DNA of 64,000 nucleotides from Corynebacterium sp. P4-C1 (GCF_030503595.1 NZ_CP129966.1:2046001-2110000); one strand, 5' to 3'; counted from the first letter of the stretch, positions 43,313 through 57,857 are shown. Numbers and translations: made by a program. The notes: generated by a model from the sequence alone, not told the origin.

Positions 43313-43903
43313 CTAAATGACGTAGTTGTTGTCCTCGGCAACGTAGGAGTCGGGGTCAACGAGGTGCTTTCGCTCGTCCTTTGCGCGGGGACGGCACTTG
43401 GCCGGGATGCCGATAGCGATGCAATTCGCGGGGACATCCTTCGTCACGACGGCGTTGGCACCGACAGCGGATCCCTCGCCGATGGTGATGGGGCCCAGCA
43501 CTTTTGCGCCGGCACCGATAGTGACGTTGTCCTCGATGGTGGGGTGGCGCTTCGTCTGGGTGAGCACCTGGCCACCCAAGGTGACACCGTGGTAGAGCAT
43601 GACACCGTCGCCGATCTCGGCGGTTTCGCCGATGACGATGCCCATGCCGTGGTCGATGAAAAAATGGCGGCCAATGGTGGCACCGGGGTGGATTTCCACA
43701 CCGGTGAGGAAACGGGTGACCTGCGCGAGTATGCGCGCAGGTCCCTTGATGTCGCGGATCCACAGGGCGTGGCTTACGCGGTGCATCCAGATGGCGTGCA
43801 GGCCGGAGTACACGAGAGCATTCTCGACGTCGCCCCGAGCCGCGGGGTCGTGCTCGCGGGCGTTCGCTAGATCCTCACGGATGGTCCTGATCACCTTCAG
43901 CAT
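43313..43903 (-). CDS. cysE: CysE, serine O-acetyltransferase
   Basis: A 196-residue left-handed beta-helix acyltransferase that makes O-acetylserine from serine and acetyl-CoA, the substrate of CysK next door. The catalytic region is [29 protein letters not shown]; hexapeptide repeats continue to [24 protein letters not shown]. It is of the short type lacking much of the N-terminal helical domain. TAGACT (complement of 43911-43916) ends 7 nt before ATG 43903, so it can be transcribed apart from cysK. Confidence 0.95.
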   Translation of the reverse strand: MLKVIRTIREDLANAREHDPAARGDVENALVYSGLHAIWMHRVSHALWIRDIKGPARILAQVTRFLTGVEIHPGATIGRHFFIDHGMGIVIGETAEIGDGVMLYHGVTLGGQVLTQTKRHPTIEDNVTIGAGAKVLGPITIGEGSAVGANAVVTKDVPANCIAIGIPAKCRPRAKDERKHLVDPDSYVAEDNNYVI

Positions 43904-43932
43904 GGAGCGTAGTCTAACAGCGCGAACAGCAA

Positions 43933-43972
43933 CGCCCCCTCGGCCTGAAGGTTTTGATTCAGGGAGGGGGCG
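43933..43972 (-). terminator. hairpin between cysK and cysE
   Basis: CGCCCCCT (43933-43940) pairs with AGGGGGCG (43965-43972), with an inner CCTGAA/TTCAGG (43944-43949, 43958-43963). It should end or weaken cysK transcripts before cysE. Confidence 0.75.
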
Positions 43973-43973
43973 G

Positions 43974-43984
43974 CGTCGATAAGC
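43974..43984 (-). repeat. 11-mer repeat copy 13 (intergenic)
   Basis: CGTCGATAAGC on +, between the cysK stop and the hairpin. Read on the minus strand it is preceded by CATTTTCC, similar to copy 12. Confidence 0.85.
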
Positions 43985-43993
43985 GGAAAATGC

Positions 43994-44938
43994 TTAGTCG
44001 CGGATGTCCTCGTAGAGGATGGTGGAGATGTAGCGCTCGCCGAAGTCGCAGATCACGGTGGCGATCGTCTTGCCCGCGTTCTCCGGGCGGGAAGCGACCT
44101 CGAGGGCAGCCTTGACGTTGGCGCCGGAGGAGATGCCGCCGAGGACAGCGTCCTTGCGGGCGAGCTCGCGGGAGGTGGCCACAGCGTCCTCGTTGGAGAC
44201 GGTGATGACCTCGTCGATGATCTCGCGGTTCAGGGTGCCCGGAACGAAGTTGGCGCCCAGGCCCTGGATCTTGTGCGGGCCAGCCTGGCCCTCAGACAGC
44301 AGCGGGGAAGCGGCCGGCTCGACAGCGATGAGCTTGATGTCCGGGTTCTGCTCCTTCAGGTACTTGCCTGCGCCGGAGATGGTGCCACCGGTGCCGACAC
44401 CTGCGATGAGGATGTCGATCTTGCCGTCGGTGTCGTTCCACAGCTCGGGGCCGGTGGTCTCGTAATGGACCTTCGGGTTGGCCTCGTTCTCGAACTGGCG
44501 GGCGAGGATGGCGTTGTCGGTCTGCTCGACGATCTCGTCGGCCTTTTCCACTGCGCCCTTCATGCCGGCTGCGCCCGGGGTGAGCTCGATCTGTGCGCCG
44601 TATGCGCGGAGGATGACGCGGCGCTCCACCGACATGGTCTCGGGCATGGTCAGGATGACCTTGTAGCCTCGGGCTGCGCCGACGAGCGCAAGGGCGATGC
44701 CGGTGTTGCCGGAGGTGGCCTCAACGATGGTGCCGCCGGGCTTGAGCTCGCCGGAGGCCTCGGCTGCGTCGATAATTGCGCGGCCGATGCGGTCCTTGAC
44801 GGAGTTGGCCGGGTTGTAGAACTCGAGCTTGCCCAACACGCGCGCGTTGGCTGCGTCGGTGCCTTCGGTGATGCCCTTCAGTTCGACGAGCGGGGTGCCG
44901 CCGATGGTGTCGAGGATGTTGCTGTAAACGTTGCTCAT
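43994..44938 (-). CDS. cysK: CysK, O-acetylserine sulfhydrylase
   Basis: A 314-residue PLP enzyme that makes cysteine from O-acetylserine and sulfide. The PLP lysine is K48 (NPANSVKDRIG); EATSGNTGIALALVGAARGY and AGVGTGGTISGAGKYLKE bind substrate and phosphate. AAAGGAGTG upstream of ATG 44938 is a strong ribosome-binding site, so unlike many neighbours it has a true leader. Probably under McbR control through the box upstream. Confidence 0.96.
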   Translation of the reverse strand: MSNVYSNILDTIGGTPLVELKGITEGTDAANARVLGKLEFYNPANSVKDRIGRAIIDAAEASGELKPGGTIVEATSGNTGIALALVGAARGYKVILTMPETMSVERRVILRAYGAQIELTPGAAGMKGAVEKADEIVEQTDNAILARQFENEANPKVHYETTGPELWNDTDGKIDILIAGVGTGGTISGAGKYLKEQNPDIKLIAVEPAASPLLSEGQAGPHKIQGLGANFVPGTLNREIIDEVITVSNEDAVATSRELARKDAVLGGISSGANVKAALEVASRPENAGKTIATVICDFGERYISTILYEDIRD

Positions 44939-45314
44939 TTTCACTCCTTTTCGTTGTGCCCCGTTGAGGCCGGACGTGGCCACGGGGCTGTTCGCAGCGG
45001 AAAGTGGTCGTTTTCCGCGGACATGTCACATGGTACACGAGATCCACTAAAAAACTAGACCGATCAGTCCAATTCAGATGAACCGCATGGTTTGGCGTGG
45101 TGACGTGCGGATGCTCGTGATCCTGTGAGTCGGGGGTAGCTGGCGCCGGGCGCAAGATGTTGATTCGGACTCATACGTGTGGGCATCTGTGGCCCGGCCA
45201 ATGATTTTGCTACCCCCGTAGTCGGGTTAGTATGGTCCTACCTGTACCGCAGACGCCGATTTACGCCCACCGGTGGGGACACTCTAATGGGGGGCTTTCC
45301 GTGAAGGAGTTGGA
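44939..45314. promoter_or_regulatory. cysK / ramA divergent region with McbR-type box
   Basis: TAGAC-N6-GTCCA at 45056-45071 matches the C. glutamicum McbR operator TAGAC-N6-GTCTA at 9 of 10 fixed positions, about 120 bp before cysK. On the ramA side, GGTGGGGACACTC and ATGGGGGGC (about 45271-45295) contain runs of G like those reported for RamA binding, so autoregulation is possible. No gene is seen in these 376 bases. Confidence 0.55.
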
Positions 45315-46154
45315 ATGGATTCGCAACGGGTCAAGGACGATGACGACGCTATCCGCGCTTCGCTCACGTCGCTGAAGACCGCGACGGGAATCCCTGTGGC
45401 GATGTACGGCACTTTGCTGGCCGACAACCGCCTCCAGATCACCCAGTGGATCGGCCTGCGCACGCCGGCGCTGCAGAACCTTGTGATTGAGCCGAACCAC
45501 GGTGTCGGAGGGCGTGTGGTGGGCACGCGCCGCGCTGTCGGCGTGTCCGATTACACGCGGGCGAACGTGATCTCTCACGAGCATGATGCCGTGATTCAGG
45601 ACGAGGGGCTGCACTCGGTGGTGGCGGTCCCAGTGATTGTGCAGCGGGAGATCCGCGGTGTGCTGTACGTCGGTGTGCATTCGCCGGTGCGTTTGGGCGA
45701 CAAAGTGATCGAGGAGGTTACGATGACGTCGCGCACTCTGGAGCAGGACCTGGCCGTGAATTCCGCGTTGCGGCGCGTCGAAGGCGGTAAGGGCACCGCG
45801 AAGGCCGGCCGTGTGATGAACGGCGCGGAGTGGGAGCAGATCCGCGCGACCCACTCGAAGCTCCGCATGCTGGCGAACCGGGTCGAGGAAGAGGAGCTGC
45901 GCAAGGAGCTGGAGCAGCTGTGCGATCAGATGGTGACGCCGGTGCGCGTGAAGCAGTCGACGAAACTGTCGGCGCGCGAGATCGATGTGCTGTCGTGTGT
46001 CGCGCTCGGCCACACGAACGTCGAGGCGGCCGAGGAAATGGGGATCGGCGCCGAGACGGTGAAGTCGTACTTGCGCAGCGTGATGCGCAAGCTGGGGGCG
46101 CACACGCGCTATGAAGCGGTGAACGCGGCCCGCCGCATCGGCGCCCTGCCGTAA
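45315..46154 (+). CDS. ramA: RamA, LuxR-type regulator of acetate metabolism
   Basis: 279 residues. The N-terminal part (about 10-160) is GAF-like ([24 protein letters not shown] ... [21 protein letters not shown] ... [18 protein letters not shown]). The C-terminal LuxR helix-turn-helix is [52 protein letters not shown]. Length, architecture and position beside cysK-cysE match C. glutamicum RamA, an activator of acetate and many carbon-metabolism genes. Confidence 0.88.
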   Translation: MDSQRVKDDDDAIRASLTSLKTATGIPVAMYGTLLADNRLQITQWIGLRTPALQNLVIEPNHGVGGRVVGTRRAVGVSDYTRANVISHEHDAVIQDEGLHSVVAVPVIVQREIRGVLYVGVHSPVRLGDKVIEEVTMTSRTLEQDLAVNSALRRVEGGKGTAKAGRVMNGAEWEQIRATHSKLRMLANRVEEEELRKELEQLCDQMVTPVRVKQSTKLSAREIDVLSCVALGHTNVEAAEEMGIGAETVKSYLRSVMRKLGAHTRYEAVNAARRIGALP

Positions 46155-46185
46155 TCGCGGGACATTTTTCATTACCCTGGGGGGC

Positions 46186-47442
46186 GTGAAAGAGCGTTTT
46201 CTGGTTCAAGGTGGAGCACGTTTGCAGGGTTCGGTCCGGGTGGCGGGCGCGAAGAACAGTGTGCTCAAGCTGATGGCGGCGGCGCTGCTCGCGGAGGGCA
46301 CGACGACGCTGAACAACTGCCCGGAGATCCTCGATGTCCCGTTGATGCAGAAGGTCCTGGAGGGCCTGGGGTGCGAAGTGGAGATCGACGGCACTGTTGT
46401 GCGGATTCATACGCCGGCCAATGTGTCGCCGCGCGCGGATTTCGACGCGGTGCGGCAGTTCCGCGCGTCGGTGGCGGTCCTGGGACCGTTGACGGCGCGT
46501 TGCGGTGAGGCGGTTGTCGCGTTGCCTGGCGGCGACGCAATTGGATCGCGGCCGCTGGATATGCACCAATCGGGGCTGGAGAAGTTGGGGGCGAGCACCC
46601 ATATCGAGCACGGTGCGGTCGTGGCCCGCGCGGCTCAGCTGAGCGGCGCGAAGATCAGCCTGGACTTCCCGTCGGTCGGCGCGACGGAGAATATTCTCAC
46701 CGCTGCGGTGCTTGCCGACGGCCGCACGATTCTCGACAACGCCGCCCGCGAGCCGGAGATCGTGGACTTGTGCAACATGCTCAACTCCATGGGGGCGCAG
46801 ATTCAGGGGGCGGGAACGTCGACGGTGACGATTGATGGCGTCGATAAGCTCAAGCCCACGGAACACACAGTGGTCGGCGATCGAATTGTTGCGGGTACGT
46901 GGGCGTATGCCGCGGCGATGACGGGCGGCGACGTGACGGTGGGCGGCATCGCGCCGCGCCACCTGCATCTCGCACTGGCGAAGCTGAAGAACGCCGGCGC
47001 GACGGTTGAGACCTATGAGCAGGGCTTCCGGGTGCGCATGGACGGCCGCCGCCCACAAGCGGTGGACTACCAGACCTTGCCGTTCCCCGGCTTCCCGACG
47101 GACTTGCAGCCGATGGCGATCGGGCTCGCCGCGATTGCGGAGGGCACGTCGGTGATCACGGAGAACGTCTTCGAATCGCGGTTCAGGTTCGTCGACGAGA
47201 TGCTCCGCCTGGGGGCGGACGCGACGGTGGACGGGCACCATGTTGTGCTGCGCGGCGTGGAAAAGCTCTCGTCGACGGATGTCTGGTCGTCCGACATTCG
47301 TGCGGGTGCCGGCCTCGTGTTGGCGGGGCTCGTCGCCGACGGTGAGACAGTCGTGCACGACGTGGAGCACATCGACCGAGGTTATCCCCACTTTGTGGAG
47401 CACTTGAACGCGCTCGGGGCGAATGTGGAGCGCGTGTCTTAA
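46186..47442 (+). CDS. murA: MurA, UDP-N-acetylglucosamine enolpyruvyl transferase
   Basis: 418 residues; the first committed step of peptidoglycan synthesis, transferring enolpyruvate from PEP to UDP-GlcNAc. The N-terminus [28 protein letters not shown] is diagnostic. At the loop that holds the catalytic cysteine in most bacteria, the sequence is [13 protein letters not shown], with Asp117 instead of Cys. The same substitution in Mycobacterium and Chlamydia gives fosfomycin resistance. GTG 46186 has TACCCT (46173-46178) 7 nt upstream. Confidence 0.96.
   Translation: MKERFLVQGGARLQGSVRVAGAKNSVLKLMAAALLAEGTTTLNNCPEILDVPLMQKVLEGLGCEVEIDGTVVRIHTPANVSPRADFDAVRQFRASVAVLGPLTARCGEAVVALPGGDAIGSRPLDMHQSGLEKLGASTHIEHGAVVARAAQLSGAKISLDFPSVGATENILTAAVLADGRTILDNAAREPEIVDLCNMLNSMGAQIQGAGTSTVTIDGVDKLKPTEHTVVGDRIVAGTWAYAAAMTGGDVTVGGIAPRHLHLALAKLKNAGATVETYEQGFRVRMDGRRPQAVDYQTLPFPGFPTDLQPMAIGLAAIAEGTSVITENVFESRFRFVDEMLRLGADATVDGHHVVLRGVEKLSSTDVWSSDIRAGAGLVLAGLVADGETVVHDVEHIDRGYPHFVEHLNALGANVERVS
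46839..46849 (-). repeat. 11-mer repeat copy 14
   Basis: CGTCGATAAGC on + inside murA, read ggC-GTC-GAT-AAG-C (Gly-Val-Asp-Lys). Confidence 0.85.
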
Positions 47443-47470
47443 CGCAGGTCAGACGCGTGTACGGGCATTC

Positions 47471-47481
47471 GCTTATCGACG
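47471..47481 (+). repeat. 11-mer repeat copy 15 (intergenic)
   Basis: GCTTATCGACG 28 bp after murA, preceded by GCATTC. It is the last copy before the rRNA operon, which contains none. Confidence 0.85.
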
Positions 47482-48087
47482 AAGCCCTTAAAAGCCCCCA
47501 AAATACCCTCTGCGCTGGTGATTTGTGTTGTTGGTTGGGTGTGTGTAGCTTTATGTGAGTCAGCGTGACCGACAACGCCCCGCCGGACAGTGGTTCTGGT
47601 GAGATGGCGGTAGGAAAACGAGCGCTGGTGGATTCTTTCATTTGCTTTGCATGGCAGGCGGTTTTGTTTGTTGTGTGGGTGTGTGTAGGGTCGGTTAAGC
47701 CGCTTTGAGCAGGCCCTGTTGTGGGGTGTGTTTGGGTGTGCGTGTGTTGTGTGAGAACTCGATAGTGTGCCAATGTTTTTTGTTTGGTTGGTTTGTGTGA
47801 CTGTTTCATGCCTTTTTGTGGTGTGTGCTGGTCGGATGATGCTTGAACCATTGATGGGGTGTTGTTCGTCTGGTTGGTTGCATGACTGATTGGATTTTTG
47901 TTGTTGTCTTTTCTCCTCGTCGGAGGGGCAGCAACGTGTGATGAACCTATTTTTGGGTTTGTTTTTGTAATTTTTGGATTGCCAGGCCACATGTTTTGTG
48001 TGGTGTGGTTTGTTTTGGTTGGGTTTTGGGCTTTTCACGGCTCAGTAATCTTTTACTGATTGATGCTCGCCTTTGTGGTGGGTGTTT
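47482..48087 (+). promoter_or_regulatory. rrn promoter and leader region
   Basis: A 606-base GT-rich stretch without genes. Two similar promoter units are visible: TTGTGT (47523-47528) with TAGCTT (47546-47551), spacer 17, and TTGTTT (47664-47669) with TAGGGT (47686-47691), spacer 16. Both carry GGGTGTGTGTAG at the -10. Farther down, GTGAGAACTCGATAGTG (47751-47767) matches the mycobacterial-type antitermination box GAGAACTCAATAGTG and recurs in the 16S-23S spacer. The last 80 bases before 16S should pair with the start of the spacer for processing. Confidence 0.6.
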
Positions 48088-53089
<5,002 letters not shown>

Positions 53090-53270
53090 TAGTTGAACCC
53101 ACCACGACAAATAATCGTCGGGAACACAACAACAAACAACAACAACAAATGCCGCGTCCACTATGCAGTATCTGACGCACCACACACCACCTGCGTGTGT
53201 GTGGCCAACAACAGATAACTCAATACCCGCAACACCACCATGTTGCGACCATGACAAACCCCTACAGGTG

Positions 53271-53390
53271 TGTCGGTGGTTGATAGCGGTGGGGAAACGC
53301 CCGGTCCCATTCCGAACCCGGAAGCTAAGCCCACCCGCGCTGATGGTACTGCACCCGGGAGGGTGTGGGAGAGTAAGTTACCGCCGACCA
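53271..53390 (+). rRNA. rrf: 5S ribosomal RNA
   Basis: The terminal stem GTCGGTGG (53272-53279) pairs with CCGCCGAC (53381-53388, one G-T), and the conserved CCCATTCCGAACCCGGAAG lies at 53306-53324. About 120 nt. It lies 181 nt after 23S; that spacer is AC-rich without other features. Confidence 0.95.
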
Positions 53391-53403
53391 AAAACTACAC
53401 AAC

Positions 53404-53452
53404 AAACCCCCGAGGACCAGTTCAACAAACGAACCAACCCCCCGGGGGTTTT
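53404..53452 (+). terminator. rrn operon terminator
   Basis: AAACCCCCG (53404-53412) can pair with CGGGGGTTT (53443-53451), and a smaller local AACCCCC/GGGGGTT hairpin sits at the same T-run. Followed by TTTTC. Confidence 0.75.
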
Positions 53453-53521
53453 CGCATGCCAAAAATACGTTTCGTAGAATGGGCGAAGTTGGTTAGAGGC
53501 CGGAGATAGGGAGCGGGTTTC

Positions 53522-54286
53522 GTGGGTAGGCATTCGGTTGAGGGGAGCGTCGATAAGCGGAATGCTCCCGCGGCTCGCGCAGTGACTTTGGTGAAAACCT
53601 ACGGCTCCGGCGACACAAAGGTCACGGCTCTGGATGGTGTGAGCGTGGAATTTGCGCGCAAGGAGTTCACCGCGATTATGGGGCCGAGCGGTTCGGGCAA
53701 ATCGACGTTGATGCACACGATGGCTGGCTTGGACTCCTTCGATTCCGGCTCGGTGGAGATCGGTGAGACGGATCTGGCGGCCCTGAACGAGAAGCAGTTG
53801 ACGGCGCTGCGCCGCGATCGGCTCGGCTTCATTTTCCAGTCTTTCAACCTCGTGCCCACGCTCACGGCGGAGGAGAACATCACCTTGCCGACGGATATCG
53901 CAGGTGGCCGGGTCGACCGCGAGTGGTTCGAGGAGATCACGCAGCGCCTCGGATTGTCGCACCGTCTCGGGCACCGTCCCAGCGAGCTCTCCGGTGGCCA
54001 GCAGCAGCGTGTGGCGTGCGCGCGTGCCTTGGTGTCGCGCCCGGAGATCATTTTTGGCGACGAGCCGACGGGCAACCTTGATTCTAATTCCTCGCGCGAA
54101 GTGCTGGACATTCTGCGCACGGCTGTGGATCGCGACGGGCAGACCGTCGTGATTGTCACGCACGATGCTCGCGCGGCGTCCTACGCCGACCGTGTTGTCT
54201 TCCTCGCGGACGGCAATATCGTCAATGAGCTGCGGAACCCTACGATGGAGGAGATCCTCGCAACGATGAACGGCATCGAGGGCTGA
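53522..54286 (+). CDS. ABC exporter ATPase (LolD/MacB type)
   Basis: 254 residues with Walker A GPSGSGKST, Q-loop FIFQSFNL, signature [14 protein letters not shown], Walker B IIFGDEPTGNLDS and switch His IVTHD. The DEPTGNLDS form is typical of the type VII (MacB/LolD/FtsE) ATPases that work with FtsX-like permeases rather than importers. TAGAAT (53475-53480) is a good -10 giving a leader of about 35 nt. The partner permease begins one base inside the stop. Substrate unknown. Confidence 0.9.
   Translation: MGRHSVEGSVDKRNAPAARAVTLVKTYGSGDTKVTALDGVSVEFARKEFTAIMGPSGSGKSTLMHTMAGLDSFDSGSVEIGETDLAALNEKQLTALRRDRLGFIFQSFNLVPTLTAEENITLPTDIAGGRVDREWFEEITQRLGLSHRLGHRPSELSGGQQQRVACARALVSRPEIIFGDEPTGNLDSNSSREVLDILRTAVDRDGQTVVIVTHDARAASYADRVVFLADGNIVNELRNPTMEEILATMNGIEG
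53548..53558 (-). repeat. 11-mer repeat copy 16
   Basis: CGTCGATAAGC on + near the start of the ABC ATPase gene, read agC-GTC-GAT-AAG-C (Ser-Val-Asp-Lys) within the first 13 codons, ahead of the folded domain. Confidence 0.85.
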
Positions 54287-56844
54287 TGGCGGGCGCAATG
54301 ACCAAGGTGTCTGTGCGCAATCTTCGCGCGCACAGGCTTCGCCTCGCTCTCACGGTGCTGGCTGTGGTGCTCGGCACCGCGTTCATTTCGGGCTCGTTGA
54401 TGTTCACGAACATGCTCGAGCGAACTTTCGATTCAGCGGTAGCAAGCGAGTACGACGCCGTCGATGTGGCGGTCAAGCCCGCTGAGGGCAAACAGGTGCT
54501 GCCGGTCGAGGTACGTAACGAGTTCGCGGCTGATCCGCAGGTGGACCGCGTCAATATCGACGGTTCCGAGTTGGTGGTCGTGGCGGATGCCGGCGCTAAC
54601 GCGATCCAGACGGGCGGCGGCGAGTCCCGCGTGGGGCTCTACTACCCCGACGACCAGATTGTGGGCCAGCCGTTCCAGATCACGGACGGCGCGGCCCCGT
54701 CGAAAGTGGGGGAGGCGCTGCTGAACGCCGCGGGGGCGGAGCACTACGGCATCGCTGTCGGCGACGAAGTGATCGTCGCGGACGCGGAGGGCCGCAACAC
54801 GATGAGGGTCACTGGCCTGTACACGGATGAGCTCGACCAGGGCATGTCGCTCATGCTCAAAGTGCCGGAAAGCGCGTTTGTGGAGTACTACACCGACGGC
54901 AAGTACGTGCCTGGTCTCACGCTCACTGCAGCGGACCCAACGACGGGGCAGCAGCTCGCCGAGCACGTGTCCGCGCAGCACAGCGACCTCACCGTCAAGG
55001 AAGGCTCCGTGCTTGCCGACGAGCTGTCCAAGCAAGTCCGCGATGCTCTCAGCTTCATCGGGTATTTCCTCACCGCCTTCGGTCTTGTCGGCCTGTTGGT
55101 GGGAACGTTCCTGATCGCGAATACGTTCTCCATGATCGTTGCGCAGCGCACGAAGGAGTTCGCGCTGCTGCGTGCGCTGGGGGCGTCGAAGGGCCAGATC
55201 ACTCGTTCGGTCGTGGCGGAAGCGTTGATTGTCGGGGTGCTGGGGTCGGCGTTGGGCGTTGTCGCTGGCGCTGGTCTCGTCGCCGTTATCCGGGCGGTGA
55301 TGGATTCCCGCGGGATGGGCTTGCCGGGTGCCGGTTGGGGTCTGTCCGCGGGGGCTGTTGTAGTGCCGGTTGTTGTCGGCGCCGTTGTGACGGTTCTGTC
55401 CGCATGGGCGCCGGCGAGGCGTGCCGGCCGGGTCCAACCGGTGGAAGCGATGCGCTCGGGCGAGTCGGCCGCGCCGCAACCGCTCGTGGCGCGCACCGTC
55501 GTGGGGGTGATGCTGCTCGCGGCCGGCGGCGGTCTGCTTGCGTGGGGCGTGATGTGGGAGGACGGCTCGACGGGCCGTCGAGCCGCGCTGGTCGGCGCGG
55601 CCGCGGTGCTCGTGATCGTGGGGCTGTTCCTCGCTGGTCCGGCGCTCTCGCTGCCGGTCGTCCCGGTGCTCGGGCGCATTGCGGGGGCTCCGTTCGGGGC
55701 GGTCGGTTCTCTGGCCGCGACGAACTCGAAGCGCAATCCGCGACGCGCCTCAGCGACGGCATTCGCGTTGATGCTCGGTGTCGCGCTGGTCACGGCGATC
55801 GGCATGCTCGGAGCGACGATGGAACGCTCAGTCGACGACGTGTTGGAAAACGAGGTCGACGCGGAGATGGTCCTCTACGGCCCGCAGTTGGGCGCGTTCC
55901 CGATCCCGAACGACTTGCCGGACAGGATTCCAGGCGTCGAGGGCGTGGGTGAAACTGTCACCTACACGCAGTCGCGGGTGACGGTGAACGGGGAGTTCGG
56001 CAACCAGTTCGGCCCGGTCGGTGCTACAGATGTCGTCGAGGGGGACCCCGGCAAGCTGGTCAAGCTCAGCATGACGGAAGGCACGTCTTCGCTTATCGAC
56101 GGCGGCGTTCTCCTCCCCGCCTCCCTCGCCGCCGAGAAGAATGTCTCCGTCGGCGACTCCGTGACCCTCGCGATGCCGGGGTGGGCAGGCGCCCCGGAGA
56201 CCCAGGCGACGGTGAAGGGATTATTCGAGGACTCGAATATTTTCTCGTCGTGGGTCGTGTCGCGGAAGTCGCTGGAGCAGATCAAGTCGCCGGAGAGCTT
56301 CAAGGTGCTCATGGTCGGCGTGAACGGTGACGGGACAGTCACGGAGGACGAGCTGCGCTCCCGCCTCGAGGATGCGGTGCACGACGACATTGTGGTGCAG
56401 GTCCGCTCCCCGGAGGATCTCGGCGGGGAAGCCCAGCAGATGATCAACCAGATGCTCTACATCCTCTACGCGTTGCTGTCCTTGGCGGTGGTGATCGCGG
56501 TGCTGGGCATCATCAACACGCTGACGTTGTCGGTGATTGAGCGCCGCCAGGAGATCGGCATGCTGCGCGCGGTGGGCACCCAGCGCGGCCAGGTGCGCAC
56601 CATGATCATTCTGGAGTCGGTGCAGATCGCGGTCTTCGGCGCGCTTTTGGGTGTCGGGGCTGGCCTGCTGCTGGGCTGGTCCTTCCTGACTGTCTTGGCA
56701 GACAAGGGGCTGGAGAGTATGGCCTACCCGTGGTCGATGATCGCCGGCATGCTCGCCGCCTCCGTCGTCGTCGGTATTGTAGCGGCGCTCCTGCCTGCCC
56801 GGCGCGCGGCGAAGACTCCGCCGCTGGACGCCATCGCGGAATAG
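54286..56844 (+). CDS. FtsX-like ABC permease
   Basis: 852 residues with the large two-FtsX-domain layout: a first helix near 15-37, an extracytoplasmic MacB-like domain (VAVKPAEGKQVLPVEVRNEF...), three helices around 260-365, a further helical pair around 405-460, a second periplasmic-type domain, and three C-terminal helices ending in ALLPARRAAKTPPLDAIAE, the usual cytoplasmic tail motif. Family members export lipids, peptides or act as mechanotransmitters; no substrate can be read here. ATG 54286 overlaps the ATPase stop (TGATG). Confidence 0.9.
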   Translation: MAGAMTKVSVRNLRAHRLRLALTVLAVVLGTAFISGSLMFTNMLERTFDSAVASEYDAVDVAVKPAEGKQVLPVEVRNEFAADPQVDRVNIDGSELVVVADAGANAIQTGGGESRVGLYYPDDQIVGQPFQITDGAAPSKVGEALLNAAGAEHYGIAVGDEVIVADAEGRNTMRVTGLYTDELDQGMSLMLKVPESAFVEYYTDGKYVPGLTLTAADPTTGQQLAEHVSAQHSDLTVKEGSVLADELSKQVRDALSFIGYFLTAFGLVGLLVGTFLIANTFSMIVAQRTKEFALLRALGASKGQITRSVVAEALIVGVLGSALGVVAGAGLVAVIRAVMDSRGMGLPGAGWGLSAGAVVVPVVVGAVVTVLSAWAPARRAGRVQPVEAMRSGESAAPQPLVARTVVGVMLLAAGGGLLAWGVMWEDGSTGRRAALVGAAAVLVIVGLFLAGPALSLPVVPVLGRIAGAPFGAVGSLAATNSKRNPRRASATAFALMLGVALVTAIGMLGATMERSVDDVLENEVDAEMVLYGPQLGAFPIPNDLPDRIPGVEGVGETVTYTQSRVTVNGEFGNQFGPVGATDVVEGDPGKLVKLSMTEGTSSLIDGGVLLPASLAAEKNVSVGDSVTLAMPGWAGAPETQATVKGLFEDSNIFSSWVVSRKSLEQIKSPESFKVLMVGVNGDGTVTEDELRSRLEDAVHDDIVVQVRSPEDLGGEAQQMINQMLYILYALLSLAVVIAVLGIINTLTLSVIERRQEIGMLRAVGTQRGQVRTMIILESVQIAVFGALLGVGAGLLLGWSFLTVLADKGLESMAYPWSMIAGMLAASVVVGIVAALLPARRAAKTPPLDAIAE
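56091..56101 (+). repeat. 11-mer repeat copy 17
   Basis: GCTTATCGACG in the permease gene, read tcG-CTT-ATC-GAC-G (Ser-Leu-Ile-Asp) in an extracytoplasmic segment. Confidence 0.85.
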
Positions 56845-56897
56845 GACCTGGACCAGCCGGATCAGCCGGACCAGCGCGATCCGCCGGATCAGCCGAA

Positions 56898-57350
56898 TCA
56901 GAACGCCGGAATCACCCGCAGGCCGTACTTGAGACCGAACCAGGCGGCGGCGATGCCGACGGCGCAGGTGATCAGTACGTAGCGCGTGAGCGGCCACCAC
57001 TGCTTCTTGCTGATCATCCCGCCCATTTCCTTGGCCATCGTGGACAGGGTGGACACGGCCCCACCGAAGCCGGCGCCGAGGAACGCCGGCCACATCACCG
57101 GCATGGCGGCAGAGAAACCCAGGACAGCGGAGCCGACGACATTCGCGGCGAATGTGCCCACTGTTCCGGGCAGGGCCTCGCTGAGCGCCCAGCGGGTGAG
57201 GCCGCCGAGGAAGGCACCGAAGCCGACGAGCACGAACAGCATGAAAATAGTGAGCGCCCCGTCGCCGGTGCTCAACGCCTCCAGCAGGTGGGATCCGACG
57301 ACACCGTCCGGGCCTTGGAATTGGGGAGTGCGGGGAGTCGGGTGGGTCAT
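56898..57350 (-). CDS. crcB: CrcB/Fluc fluoride channel subunit
   Basis: 150 residues with four hydrophobic helices. GAFLGGLTRWALS, GTFAANVVGSAVLGF and GFGGAVSTLSTMAKE are the Fluc family motifs, including the channel-lining asparagine and serine/threonine track. Fluc proteins export fluoride as dimers, and two adjacent genes, as here, usually make a heterodimer. ATG 57350 shares an ATGA overlap with the upstream partner. The first 28 residues are a non-conserved hydrophilic lead. Confidence 0.88.
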   Translation of the reverse strand: MTHPTPRTPQFQGPDGVVGSHLLEALSTGDGALTIFMLFVLVGFGAFLGGLTRWALSEALPGTVGTFAANVVGSAVLGFSAAMPVMWPAFLGAGFGGAVSTLSTMAKEMGGMISKKQWWPLTRYVLITCAVGIAAAWFGLKYGLRVIPAF

Positions 57351-57703
57351 GGGGCTACCTCGGGTGAGCGGCGGCGTCGAAAAGCGTCCCCGAGCTCCCA
57401 CGCCGCGACCGCGACGAGCATGGTGCCGGCCATGTAGATGAGCGCCACGTAGGCGCTGGACTGCATCGCCAGGAACGACACGGCGGAGAAAGTGGTGAAG
57501 CCGCCGATCATGCCGCGGCCCCAGAACGGGCCCGGGTCGAAGCGGCCCATGAGGAAGCAGCCGATGAAGTTGATCACGAAGACGACGATGATCTCCGACG
57601 GCGGTTCCGGTGCCATCAGCGGCGTGAACGCGAAACGGGCGAGCGCGCCGAATGAAGCGCCGAACCCGATCGCGAGACCGTCCTTGAGTGCTGAACCAAC
57701 CAC
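57347..57703 (-). CDS. crcB: CrcB/Fluc fluoride channel subunit, partner
   Basis: 118 residues from GTG 57703. Motifs: GFGASFGALARFAFT, VFVINFIGCFLMGRF and MIGGFTTFSAVSFLAM, all Fluc-type. The start is uncertain: the frame is open far upstream, GTG 57721 is possible, and I favoured 57703 because TACCGT lies 6 nt before it in the pattern seen across the window and because the length fits the family. I saw no recognisable fluoride riboswitch before it. Confidence 0.8.
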   Translation of the reverse strand: MVGSALKDGLAIGFGASFGALARFAFTPLMAPEPPSEIIVVFVINFIGCFLMGRFDPGPFWGRGMIGGFTTFSAVSFLAMQSSAYVALIYMAGTMLVAVAAWELGDAFRRRRSPEVAP

Positions 57704-57857
57704 ATGGTCACGGTAGCTCACCCTCCGCGCACCCCGCGAATGCGGTTGCCGTGGCGGGAGCCCGGAAGACGGGGGAAGATGGGAAGCGGAGACACCCCGA
57801 CCGACTGACTGCGACGGACCGCAGAGGATTAACCACAGAGGATTAAGGAGTACCCCC
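57704..57857 (+). promoter_or_regulatory. crcB / pgm divergent gap with tandem repeat
   Basis: CAGAGGATTAA occurs at 57822-57832 and again at 57836-57846, a 14-bp period ending at the pgm ribosome-binding site TAAGGAG (57844-57850). Function unknown; the second copy provides the ribosome-binding site itself. Confidence 0.5.

Noticed and set aside
57704..57857. Fluoride riboswitch before crcB
   Set aside because: I could not find the conserved pseudoknot-type pattern; the gap is short and mostly G+C-rich without matching helices.
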